This document shows positions 43,529 through 54,436 of a stretch of DNA of 64,000 nt, piece after piece. The notes below the pieces were generated by a model, which saw nothing but the letters and a program-made list of their open reading frames with translations, did not search any database and was not told where the DNA came from. Source of the stretch: Mycogone perniciosa (lineage: Eukaryota > Ascomycota > Sordariomycetes > Hypocreales > Hypocreaceae); NCBI GenBank assembly GCA_025331125.1, contig JAOALB010000025.1, positions 248,001-312,000 of the forward strand, read 5' to 3'. Made by a program: the position numbers and the translations under genes. The stretch's first letter is position 1. Each line of letters begins with the position of its first letter.

Positions 43529-45324
43529 TCTTTTCTTCTCCGACTTTTGCTTCCATCTTATCCATCACCCTTCTCAACACCATCCTTCTGCTGCATCTAT
43601 CCATCTGGCTTCTCTATTCGAGAACGTCCCATAACGCCACCTCGATGAAACCTCGCAGCAGAACTCGCCATAACCTGGCAGGCTGGGAGATCAACTTCAT
43701 CATACTGCTGTCATTGCTTGGCGTGCGCACAAAGTAAGGACTCTGCTTCGGATCGTATCACTTGAGCCAACGTCCGCCGATCATCTCAGCTCCAGAGGTT
43801 CGTCCTAGCCTCTCCAGCAGACCCATTTATAGTGGCTCCAGCCTTGATGTCGTACAGTGCTTGGTGAGCACTGAAAGCTCTGGTCAAGACCATTGCAACG
43901 GAGGAGGCGATGCGGAGGTGGAGTTTCGGCCATTAAAAAAAGTCTGCACACGATGCCTGGCAGAAAGCTTGTTGACGCCGATCACATCGCGAAGTCCTGG
44001 TGATCCCGCATGTTCCTGGCCAAGTCCTTCACCCGACTCTCTGCCCATCTGTGCCCTCCCTGGAGATCAGTAACACCGGTTGCCGATTGCTTCTTCATCG
44101 GGCAATGCAGTGGGGGAGACTCAAAGTCTCATACGACCATGCATTCCATCCGCTATCAATGGAACGCTTGGCACCGGACCGTCACCGACGTCTGTGTCCT
44201 CGTCCTCGGGCCTTTGTCAGAATTCAGGACTGCGTGTTTCCTCTTGTGGCTCCTTGTGCATTACTCGTACATACGGAGTACGAGTTACGAGTATTATTAT
44301 GGTTATGTCCGTCACACACGCATAATTAATGCTACCTGGCCATTGCCGTGGGTCATCCCCACTGATGCTGATGACTGCTGCTGGTAAGCAAAGATGCTAG
44401 AAGAAGCAAAAGGGGAAGAGAAAAAAAACCCCATCCAGCAGACCCTGTCGCGCCGAGTCGGAACCAGCGGACGCGCCGGCACAGCACATAATCCAGCTGA
44501 AAGCCAAAAAGAGACTGCAGGTCGAATCCGAGAGCTTTGCCTTCACCACCCGGCCGCGCTAGCTTGCACAGTGGCGGCCACGTACCCCTGGGGCTTTGGA
44601 TTGAGTTACGGTTTATTTATTTATTTATTTAGCAGCACCATTCACAAGGCCAGCCTCTCGGCAGGTCAATCAGTTCGGGCTGCAGGTGCACGTTTCGTGG
44701 TTGATTGGGTGTCCATGCCTTGTGCCTTGGCCAAGGGCCGAGAACACATGAAAATGAAAATGATACAGGTACAGAATGGCATATCTCGCTTTGGTTTCCT
44801 CGCGTTCCAGTCATGATGGGTCGCAACTGAGATGATCAACAAATCGTCGGCTGTTGCCAATGTCAGCGGCGGCGCTTTTTGTCTGTTGTCCCGTCCACGG
44901 TCCGCTCCGTATCGTTTTTGCCTACTCAGTGACGGGCAGCCAGCCCCCTGACGCCATCACCGACAGACAGACTCCGGCGCCTATTATGTATGTACGAAGT
45001 ATCCATACGTCGTGTTCCCATTCATATATCACTTCCATTCCATACATACATAACAATGCCGGACTGCTCGTTTGGGCAGATATTTGCTAGTGTGCGGCAA
45101 TGCAAGTCTTGCATGTGCAAAACAGCATCATCAGCCAGTCCAGCCCTCTCGGCTACGAGCCATCATCGCCTACTCGTAGATGTTGCAAAACAACCTATGA
45201 GGCTATTCCGTGTGCTCCACTATGATAACCGCCGACTGAGGAGGCCCCAACCCGAACCCCAACCCCCTTGACTCGTTGCCGCCTATGAGAAAAATACACA
45301 CCTGGTACCTAAATAGCGCTGTGC

Positions 45325-45345
45325 TTGTTGTTGTTGTTGTTGTTG
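45325..45345 (+). repeat. (TTG)7 microsatellite
   Basis: Seven TTG triplets followed by a T run, in non-coding DNA. Confidence 0.9.
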
Positions 45346-46694
45346 TTTTTGTTGACGGCTCTTTATTTGCGATGATCATTCACCATTATCACCGTTCCAC
45401 GACGTCTCTATCCCTGGCCATTTCCTACCACACACGTCGCAATTCTCGCCCAGCCACACCACCTGATTCGCCTCCAGGATTTTTTCTTAATCCTCCACTG
45501 GACTGACTGGCTAGTGCGAAGAGGCGTCTGCGTCTCCGTTCTCCGTCTGCAGACAGGGGAGCGCAGAGCACAACGGGCAAGGATCTAGCCCCGTAAGAGC
45601 CACTGGGCTCCGAGCTTTGGGCTGGCACCCCCATGGCTTACGAGATCGGCCTAACAAAGCAAGCCAGGCCATGCCAGCTAGCAGGGGACCGACCGATGGA
45701 TGGTGAATGAACAAGCTAGTCGACCGGAACGCATCATAACACCTTCTTTCCGGCGGTTCTCCTAACGAGGAGCCTCCCTTTTTCCTTTCAACCCCTTCCT
45801 GTCTGTCTGTCAATCAGATGCCAGCCTTTTCCTGACGCTCGCTTTCATCGCCCAAACAAGTCGACATTGAGAGCTTGGGTTTTCTTCCTTTATCTCAGCT
45901 TCTCCCGGACAATACGGAGTACGTCGTACTGTGCCGTATAGCCCCAGGGCACACCCGCTTGACTCGGCCATTTCCTTGACTGTTGCCCCGGTTGCCAAGA
46001 TCGTCCATTTCTGTCTGTCTAGCATCCGTCTTCGTCTCCCACTCTCTCTTTTCATCATTCGTCCATTGCTGTCCTCTTTTTTCCTTTACCGCTGCTCTTG
46101 CATCACCCCATCATTAACGCTTTAATTCGGTTTTCTTCCCTTCTTTGCTCCTTGGTCGTCTATTCGAACCACGACTCCGAACAGCCCAACCTGCGCTCAT
46201 TTACTGTTTAATTCCGACATTAATGTGAGTCCTGACACTTTCTTTGCCCATTCTCACACGCATGCCGGCCACTCCCTGCCAACCACCTGGCTTTTTGTCT
46301 CAGGGTCTGAGATCCATCAGCTTGCCAACAAAGCCCAACGTAACTTTCAATTCATATCTTCATTTAGGCGTCATCACATTCACTGTCAATAACCGGCCTC
46401 CCTACTTTTCGTTCGGGATATGGAACGGGAGAACGCCCGCTAACCTCGGATCCCTCTTCATGCAGCTACCCATAGGCATACGTCGTCAACAGCCCTCACG
46501 CGATTCACCATCACAGCCACTCGAACAGTCTTGCTGCTGTCTTCGTCATTCCAGGCTTCTTATTGCCAAACTCATCGCCCGCCTACCAGCTTCACCATCG
46601 GCAGCCGGGGAATTTCTTGTGCACTGTGGAAAATTTTGGTTTGGTTTATGGGCTTTGAATAAAAACTCATCAAGGCCCTGAACCCGTGGTCTAC

Positions 46695-49526
46695 ATGCCT
46701 AGATTCTCAGTCGCATTCGCCAAGCGGAAGTCCACCGCGGATGATTCGGAAAATGTCGATGTAACACCTCCAGGGCAATCATCTTTTCGGGTATTGGAGC
46801 GGAACGACTTCGCGGTCAACAAGTCATTCGACGGGGGCGCAAGAATGACTAGAGCCTCGGGCGCTCTGCTCCCCAAACCCGATTTTCATATGGAGGACAA
46901 CATGTTTGCAGACTTGAAGAGTAGTAATCGGTGAGTCTCATCGCTCCGTGGTACCGGAGGCCAGGTCTCATGCCAAGCCGTGTGACTTCGGCCTGGGGTT
47001 TACCACCGTTTTCATTTCCGTATCACCTCTTTTTCGTTATACTGATTCGGTGCCAGCGGAAGTGGCCTCTCCAACACCACACATGCTACATCAACCGATA
47101 ACTCATCGCGTCACAGCAATGCTTCGACGGCTCCATCATCCGCAGATTTTAGTGGGGGGAACGCTGTTCAAGACGAAAATCGAAATGTACACAAGAACCC
47201 CCAGCTTGATGCGCCAGGTCGAGGGCCTTCCAATAAGTCTATTGGGTCCAAGTTCCTGGACCGAGCCGGTCGCACATTCTCGTTTGGCGGTCAAAAGAAG
47301 CACACCATCCCTCCGCCAAGAGACGATGACGTGCCGGATATGCCCCCAGTTTTGATTATCAAGGCCGAGCCGGCACAAGAAAGGCCCAGAGGCATGACCG
47401 CTTCAACGTCTAGCACCGAGACTCCTCCGAAAGTGGAATCAGACAGTGCACTCGACTTGGGTGGTGACTTTGGATCCATGTTCAAGGGCTTTGACAAAAG
47501 GGCAAGCATGGCAACGCTGAAGAACGATGATATGGCGTCTCCTAGGATGTTGACAGGCAACCGACAAGGCCCGCCGCCCATACCGCTCAGCCCGGATACA
47601 ACAACACAGGCCGAACCACTGCTCAGCTCATGGAGCACACCCAAGTCTAGCGCCGACCCTTACGGGTCGAGCGCCAGCTCACCCACCTATGATAGTCCCC
47701 CACCACCAGTTCCACCTCACCAGACTCCTTCCAAGTTCAAATCCTCGACACATCCGTCAGAACCTAAACAAGACGAAGATGAGGGTTCGAGGCTGTTACA
47801 AGAAACATACTCTGCCATCAAGCTTTTCTCGGCTTCTGATGACTACTCCAACAACTCGCAGCCTGGGCGATATAGACGGGAGGAGGACAGCTTCACTGTG
47901 ATTCCGAGAAGACAACAGGCATCAACTTTAAACAATATCAAAGACGACGAGGACAATCTATTCGAAGGCAAGATGTCTCGAATTGCGAGACCTACTCATC
48001 GATATGTTACCCCACAGACAGCACCTCCTCGGAACAAGGTTATGACACCCGCCGAGTTTGAGAAATATCGAGAGGATAAAATACGCCAAACCACGACTGA
48101 CAAGACAAATAAAGCGGTCGCTAAAGACGATGACGATGACGAGGAAATCAATTATGATGACGATGAGGATGAGGCCGAGAAGTCCAAGCAGCAGACGAAG
48201 CAGAGACGGAAGCAGGAGGCTCACATGGCCGTCTATAGGCAACAGATGATGAAGGTTACGGGAGAAACCCTCAGTCCATCATTGCCTTCCAGTCGACCGG
48301 GTCTTGCCTCATCCATGAGTGCACCGCAACTCGGTCATTTGAAGGCACCTTCGCCCAATTTGCCATCGGGTGATGAGGATGATGATGAGGAAGTTCCGCT
48401 TGCCATCCTCCAGGCCCATGGATTTCCCAGCAAGAACCGGCCGCCCACTCGACTTAGCACCATGGGTTCCAACCCCAACATACGAGCTTCTGCGTTGCTG
48501 CAAGCGCGTCCGCCATCATCAGTCATGGGGGACTCTGCTGCTTCTCGACGACACTCTACTCTACCCGCATTCGCACGTAACTTGCCTCAAGACCCTTTCA
48601 TTGGTGCTAGTATTGCCAAACCAGCTCTGAGGGAGTCACTTGCCTTTAGTGACGCTATGCTGGGCCCCAAGCCTCCATCACCGCTGCCTCCCGGTGGTCT
48701 TGTTGGCGTAATTGCAAGCGAGGAACGATCGAGGGCCATGCGACGTGGAAGCCCTAGTGTGGATACCTCGAGACTCATGGGTGGTGGCTTCAATGGCCCC
48801 CATGGCCCCGGAATGGACCATCTTTCTGGAATTCCACCCCAGATGATGTACAACCAAGGCCAAATGGGAGGTGGCATGCCCGGAATGTCTCCCATGATGC
48901 ATCAGATGCCACAGCCGATGCTGACTGTTGGCGATCAGGCTCAGCTTCAAATGACTCAGCAGATGTCGCAGTTTATGCAGATGCAGATGCAGTTCATGCA
49001 AATGATGGCCGCGAACCAAAACGGTGGTATGGTCCAGCAGCAGCCTTATGGTGGGCTTTCAGGCAACAACTCCATGGTTGACCTCTCTTCCCGACACTCC
49101 ATGATGGGCGAGCCTATTAGGGAGCCTCGCCGTGGGGATTACGGCATGCGAACTATGAGCATGGTCCAACCCAGCTCCGCACCAATGATGCATCCAGGTT
49201 ATGCTGGATCTGTCCGATCCTCCATACACGGGTACACACCCTCCATCGCACCATCTGAGCGAAGCAACATCGGCCTCCCTAATCGCTATAGGCCCGTATC
49301 CCAAGCCGCGGCAGCCACACCTAGCCATCACTTGCGATCGGGTTCTCTGTCAGGAGCCCTCTCCTCACTGGGTGACAACAAGGGCAAGAGCACAATGAAG
49401 GTTGTGAACAAGTCTGCCTCGGCTTCCGATGATGACGATGAGGAGGGCTGGGAGGCGATGAAGACGAAGAGAGAAAAGAAAAAGTCGCTGTGGAAAAGCA
49501 AACGGGGACTAAGCTCGGTGATTTAA
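46695..49526 (+). CDS. large disordered conserved fungal protein (unknown function)
   Basis: Exons 46695-46930 and 47057-49526 with a 126-nt intron (GTGAGT...CCAG) give 901 aa. The protein starts MPRFSVAFAKRKSTADDSENV. After the join it reads SSNRGSGLSNTTHATSTDN, then GSKFLDRAGRTFSFGGQKK. Ordered-looking segments are few: LLQETYSAIKLFSASD, TPAEFEKYREDKIRQ followed by an acidic run and a basic coiled coil (AHMAVYRQQMMKVTGE), EEVPLAILQAHGFPSKNRPP, and the C-terminal GWEAMKTKREKKKSLWKSKRG. Between about 700 and 770 it is very rich in Met, Gln and Gly. No membrane segment or catalytic motif is visible. The isolated conserved motifs look like docking sites of a scaffold protein, but that is a guess. 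Confidence 0.85.
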
Positions 49527-50087
49527 GAGGGTGATATCACGTCATTTATCCCTTTCTCATTTATCTTCATCCTGGGCTGGTGTTTGTGCGAGTGAGGGCG
49601 AGTGTGAGCGGTGGTTTTACGAGTGTGTGTGCCCTTGTGGTGGGCACAAGGGCGATAATTGGGATTTGAAGCTCCTTTATGCATGCTTGGATATCTTTTG
49701 GCGGCATGCGTGCGCCAGGCAGACAAAAAATAATCATTCCTAGGCTAGAGATACTTCGGCGCTGTGGGCGTCAGCGTGGTGGGAACATTGGTTCGGACGA
49801 CTTCGCGTCACGCATGATAGACATGGCTCTACGCCGTAATTGATGTAATTTTGATGGTGTACTCTGTTCTTTGGAAATGCCATGGCCAAGATTAACACAA
49901 GGATGCGTGATTCCGGCTTATCCGGTTGGAATAGCCAATGTTGCGTTTGCATTCGTTCCCCAAGGATCTATGTGATAATACTCGTATAGCCAAGCTAGCT
50001 AGCCTACATTGTCAAACCGATTCAACGCCCATCTCTTGTTATTTTTTACCTCTTTTGCTCTTTTTTTTTCTTTGCCATTGAATGAAA
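49527..50087. other. convergent intergenic region
   Basis: Between the 3' ends of the disordered-protein gene and RIB4. No gene seen; a T-rich run lies near 50045-50075. Confidence 0.6.
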
Positions 50088-50759
50088 TTAACCGTGGATC
50101 TTGCCAGTTGCCCACTCATTCTTCTTGACGCCCATCTCCACGGCAGCCAACCCCCAATCCTCACCATGGTTATGACCCTTGCCGTCCACTCCAGCGCGAG
50201 CCTTGGCCTGGTCGTCATCGAGGACGGTCAGGACGCCGAAGATGACGGGGATACCAATGTCAAGCTGGACACGCATAAGGCCGTGGGAAGTCGCCTCGGC
50301 GATGTACTCGAAGTGCATGGTCTCGCCCTTGATGAGCACACCAACGGCAATGATGGCGTCGAAAGGGGCGGAAGAAGTATTGCCGGAGGTGGCGAGGGCG
50401 GCTAGGTCGGTGGTTGAGGAAGCGAGGAGATCAGTTGCGGAGGGGGCGCCTGAGGCATTGGATTGGATTTGGGAGGCAGAGTAGAGGCTATTCATATCGA
50501 ACGCATAAGTAAACAAGTTTCAAGTGTCAAGAAGGATGGGCTGGTTGGCGTACCGCTGCACGGCAATGGGGAGCTCCCATGAGCCGGGGCAGGACTGGAT
50601 GACAATGTTGGATTCCTTGACGCCGCATTCGAGGAGCTTGGCTTTGGCGCCGGAGACGAGGGGGTCGATGATGGTGTTGTTCCAGCGGGCGTGGACGATG
50701 CCGATGCGCAGGCTGGAGCCGTCGTGGTGCTGGGGAGCAGGGCCTTTGAGGGAAGACAT
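50088..50759 (-). CDS. RIB4: 6,7-dimethyl-8-ribityllumazine synthase
   Basis: It catalyses the penultimate step of riboflavin synthesis, condensing 5-amino-6-ribitylaminouracil with 3,4-dihydroxy-2-butanone 4-phosphate. Exons 50554-50759 and 50088-50487 with a 66-nt intron (GTACGC...TAG) give 201 aa. Landmarks are RIGIVHARWNNTIIDPLVSGA, VQSCPGSWELPIAVQR-type substrate loop, GVLIKGETMHFEYIAEATSHGLM with the catalytic His at 127, and IPVIFGVLTVLDDDQAKARAG. An Ala/Ser/Thr-rich insertion (about 75-108) between strands is common in fungal enzymes and absent from bacterial ones. The gene is divergent from the MutL-family gene, with 770 bp between starts. Confidence 0.96.
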
Positions 50760-51529
50760 GGTGATGGCTATGAGTGAGGAAGTACGGTGGCTATGGGTTG
50801 ATGTGCTGAGCAGGCGAAATAGAGAGCTGTTGGTGGATAGTGAAGCAATATGTAGACGGTTGCGGGGCAGAGATTCGGAGCAGCGGGGTGTTGTAGTAGT
50901 TGTAGAGGTACTACTATCAGTAGTACCAAGCGGGTGACATTAAAAGAGGGACTGCAAGACATCGACATCACCACAGCCAACTAATTGCCACGAATTATTA
51001 ATACTCTAATTGCTATGGATATCCCTCTTTATCTAGATCAATAACTATCATCTACGAAGTAGCGGTTTTTTTTTAATGCTATAATACAATATCAACCGTT
51101 CTAAACACTCCATCAGTTGGCTGCCTATTAAGGTATACATCTATATCTTTGCTGTTCTTGTTTTTTTGTCACTAGGGATGCCATTTTGGGGAAGAAACGT
51201 CATTTTTCTACAGGGAACTGGAAGCACTGGAGTAGTATTAGGCACGATTACAAAGCAGACCTCGTCGTTCCTTCCAACTGAAGATGGTGATAGCACAAGA
51301 TGGCGAACAAGCCGCTCCTTCCTTGTGCTCATATGTACTTATCAGAATGGATTTTCTTCGTGATGTCTTCGGATTCCCTGAACGTGGTCAACTTCTGCAC
51401 CACTTCAGTACCACTTCAGCTGCTTCACCAGCATTCTTACACCTGAAGCTCTCCATTACTCTGAGATAATACACTCATTATTCACATATACTTGCCTTAT
51501 CCTATTGAGATGCGTGCCCAAGTGTAAAA
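50760..51529. other. divergent intergenic region RIB4 / MutL-like gene
   Basis: Holds both promoters. The stretch 50980-51110 is AT-rich with a T run near 51067. No gene seen. Confidence 0.6.
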
Positions 51530-54436
51530 ATGCCCATCTCCGCCTTGCCTCAGTCGACGGTCCGCCTCCTGGGCTCCTCCGTCACCATCACCAACCCTTG
51601 TGATCTAGTCAAGGAGCTTGTTGACAATGCCATTGACGCCAGGGCAACGTCAATTGAAGTCACCATCTCACCAAATTCCATCGACAAGATAACTGTCAGA
51701 GATGACGGTCATGGGGTCGAAGTTGAGGACTTTGACTCCCTGGGTCGGCGCGCTTACACCAGCAAGATCAAGACCTTTGATGAGCTCATGGCAAGAGCCG
51801 GTGAGACTTTAGGATTTCGAGGCGGAGCACTTGCTAGCGTCAATTCCGTTGCAACCGTCATTGTCACGACGAGAACAACCAGAGATCCGGTGGCGTCTCG
51901 CTTACAGCTGAAGTTTGGTGTCGGAGGTGTGATGGGCAAACAACCCGTATCGGCTCAGGTTGGCACGATGGTTCAAGCCACTAGACTATTCGAAAACTTG
52001 CCTGCACGGAAACAGTACACTATGAAGAACAGCTACAGGTCTATATCGGCAATCAAGGAACTTTTGAAGACTTACGCTCTGGCACGACCCTACCTTAGGT
52101 TGTTGTTCAAGATACCAGGGGACTCGTCTCATTCGTGGTCCTATGCGCCAAATAACTCGCCAACAGTTCACAAAGCAGTTTTGCAGATCTTTGGGAAGAA
52201 TTTAGTCACGAACTGCATTCAAATATCCCATGCTACGGAAAGCGACCGACACATATCTCCCCAAAATGACGGCATATTACATGCGGCTGTTACATTTGAT
52301 GTGTTCATTCCGAGGCCGGGTTTTGATGTCCAGGCGATTAAAGGAAAGGGCACATTCATATCTGTCGATTTCAGACCAGTTTCATCTACACGAGGCATTT
52401 TCAAGAAGATTGCCGCAACCTTCAAATCCCATGTTTCTCGAGTCTTGAGCGCTCAAGGCTCAGCTATATCTCTAACCAGTCCTTTCATGCAGCTCAATAT
52501 CCGTTGTCCACAGCACGCATATGATGCCAACGTTTCTCCATTGAAAGATGAGGTTCTGTTTGCTGACCAAAAGGAAATTCTCGATGGTTTCGAGGCTTTG
52601 TGTCAGAAGATCTACTGGCAGACAGATGTCGCGCCCGGTGGTCATGAGATGTTGAACAGTCAAGCACGAACTAGCACTACTGGCGTTATGGAACTCGGGA
52701 ATGACACCCAAGATCTATCCTTTGCAACAAATCCTTTGGGGACTGGAGCAAATGACGAGTTCTTTGGATCTCTCTTGCTGGGTGACCCAGAGGTTCTCGG
52801 CTTGCTCGATGGAGAACCACAGCCAGACTCACTAGCTGATCCAGGCGAACCCACACTCTGTCAGCCACAGGAGCCGTTTCAGGGACCTCAGATGGTATCA
52901 GCGACGATGAGGGTAGCAAAGACAGTGAACATGTCTAGAACCGAAAGCGGAACTACGGAAAACAGCACCGTCGACGGCATTGCTGTCCAAATACCGCTGT
53001 CCCCTGAAGCCACGTCCCCACAACCGAGACCCAAAATCCGTCCGAAAGAGAATATCGAAAGATACTTCCGTCCGGAAAGAAGCCAGGACTTCCATATCTC
53101 GGTAGATGAGACAGCAACTTCAGGAAAGCAATCATCGACCCTCTGCACGGAATCACATGACCAATCGGGTCGCTTCCCTCTGCAGCTCTTGAGTGACTCT
53201 GCACTGAATGAAATTAATGGTCAAGTGGAATCGGGATCAGAGGCTTCAAGCGTTGAGACTGGGGTATCGCAACCTCATATTACTTTGGGGGAAGAAGTTG
53301 ATGTGGTTTTTCCAAATCATCCAAGAATGCTTGACAGTCAAGAACCCGAAGGCATGATGTGGTTTCAAGGAACTCCCCCAGATAGTAGCCCACCTTCACG
53401 TGCGATAAGACAAACCGACTTTCGCTCTCCTCGTGCTTTGGTCGATGTCCTTGGATTGCAGACACCTCCTTCAACCGATCCCTCACGTCGTGAAAGACGC
53501 CCAAATCTCCCTTTCAGGCCTCCTCGAAGGATTAATATCCCGACTAGAGGTGCCAGGCCGACACGTCAAGGAGGAAATAGAGTGCAAACTAGCATATTGA
53601 GACAGACGAGAGTTTCCTTGAGGTCAATAGCAAACGAGAGCACTGACCGACCAGCGGAGGCCGGACCTAGCGTTGACTACGAATCATCCATCGGAGAGGG
53701 GCTCTTCTATGATGTGTCGCCATCTCGTCAGGAGAGACGCATACATGGGCGAAATGATATCTCATCCAACGATCCTTCTGATGTCTTCCGCTTTACATCC
53801 CAGGACCAGGCTCTCTCTAATGACTTTACACAGAACATTCTACCACGGCAAAGTGGCCAGCATTCTCACTTGAGACAGACGCTGTTAACGGGCAGCACCG
53901 CTCCTATCGTTCTTTCGCCTGAGAGCACCAATGTCCTTCTATCGTCTAACAAAGATGCTCAATCAGATCACAGAAATTACACTCCCATTCCTAAATCTTT
54001 CCCCCAAGGTTCCAACGACCACATTCCATTGCATGAGGTGGCCAGCGCGGATGGTGAGGACCCACGTCGCTACCTCATCAAGAGACAGCGCTCACAGGCA
54101 CATCATGGACGAGTCAGGCGCCTCGCCTCCCAACGGCTTCCCCTGGAGGTAATACCCAACGCTATGAAACTGCATAATATCTCCACTAAGCATACGCTTC
54201 GAGTGGCTGATGTCAAGATGTATACCCAACGCTTTGCATCATTGGGGTATGATGTTGTAATAGGGAACTTGGAAGGGCCGCTGTGCTTCAGAGATATGCG
54301 AGAAGTCAGAATCGTAGAGGCACGCCTACGGACAACTGTAAATTCCTGGGTACAAAGGGGAAACACGGAGATCACGGTGGAATACACGCTACGATCGGCA
54401 GCCAAGGGAAAGGGCACTCGTCAATACGAACTGTAG
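51530..54436 (+). CDS. MutL-family protein, Mlh2/PMS1-like
   Basis: Single exon, 968 aa. The first 340 residues are a GHKL ATPase plus transducer domain: ALPQSTVRLLGSS, then KELVDNAIDA (Glu29, Asn33), DDGHG (58-62) and GFRGGALASV (95-104), followed by VSPLKDEVLFADQ. The ATPase motifs depart from the MutL consensus (DNGHG, GFRGEAL). The centre, about 380-860, is low in order and rich in Ser, Pro and Arg. The last 110 residues show no DQHAxxE(x)4E endonuclease motif. A MutL homologue lacking the nuclease fits Mlh2 of yeast (human PMS1), which pairs with Mlh1 and limits gene-conversion tract length, rather than Pms1/PMS2 or Mlh3. Assignment to Mlh2 is an inference from these features. Confidence 0.82.
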   Translation: MPISALPQSTVRLLGSSVTITNPCDLVKELVDNAIDARATSIEVTISPNSIDKITVRDDGHGVEVEDFDSLGRRAYTSKIKTFDELMARAGETLGFRGGALASVNSVATVIVTTRTTRDPVASRLQLKFGVGGVMGKQPVSAQVGTMVQATRLFENLPARKQYTMKNSYRSISAIKELLKTYALARPYLRLLFKIPGDSSHSWSYAPNNSPTVHKAVLQIFGKNLVTNCIQISHATESDRHISPQNDGILHAAVTFDVFIPRPGFDVQAIKGKGTFISVDFRPVSSTRGIFKKIAATFKSHVSRVLSAQGSAISLTSPFMQLNIRCPQHAYDANVSPLKDEVLFADQKEILDGFEALCQKIYWQTDVAPGGHEMLNSQARTSTTGVMELGNDTQDLSFATNPLGTGANDEFFGSLLLGDPEVLGLLDGEPQPDSLADPGEPTLCQPQEPFQGPQMVSATMRVAKTVNMSRTESGTTENSTVDGIAVQIPLSPEATSPQPRPKIRPKENIERYFRPERSQDFHISVDETATSGKQSSTLCTESHDQSGRFPLQLLSDSALNEINGQVESGSEASSVETGVSQPHITLGEEVDVVFPNHPRMLDSQEPEGMMWFQGTPPDSSPPSRAIRQTDFRSPRALVDVLGLQTPPSTDPSRRERRPNLPFRPPRRINIPTRGARPTRQGGNRVQTSILRQTRVSLRSIANESTDRPAEAGPSVDYESSIGEGLFYDVSPSRQERRIHGRNDISSNDPSDVFRFTSQDQALSNDFTQNILPRQSGQHSHLRQTLLTGSTAPIVLSPESTNVLLSSNKDAQSDHRNYTPIPKSFPQGSNDHIPLHEVASADGEDPRRYLIKRQRSQAHHGRVRRLASQRLPLEVIPNAMKLHNISTKHTLRVADVKMYTQRFASLGYDVVIGNLEGPLCFRDMREVRIVEARLRTTVNSWVQRGNTEITVEYTLRSAAKGKGTRQYEL

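Larger units (their letters stand above)
41984..46694. other. 4.7 kb gene-poor stretch
   Basis: No supported gene. It holds dense GTACGRA motifs at 42285-42450 and 43225-43530, a (TTG)7 microsatellite at 45325-45345 and CT-rich tracts from about 45770 to 46690. The tracts probably form a long promoter and leader for the downstream gene; a GTGAGT near 46225 could be a 5'-UTR intron donor. The open frames of 100-145 codons overlap in several phases and lack recognisable domains. Confidence 0.55.

Noticed and set aside
43645..43800. Short peptide frame starting MKPRSRTRHNLAGWEINF with a GTAAGG donor
   Set aside because: Joining to the best acceptor gives only about 35 residues; no similarity and no further exon.
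44010..44816. Open frames of 100-140 codons on the plus strand
   Set aside because: Several overlap in different phases, contain the dispersed GTACGRA motifs and show no domain or splice-supported continuation.
46244..46681. 145-codon frame upstream of the disordered-protein gene
   Set aside because: Lies in CT-rich probable promoter or leader DNA and has no conserved segment.
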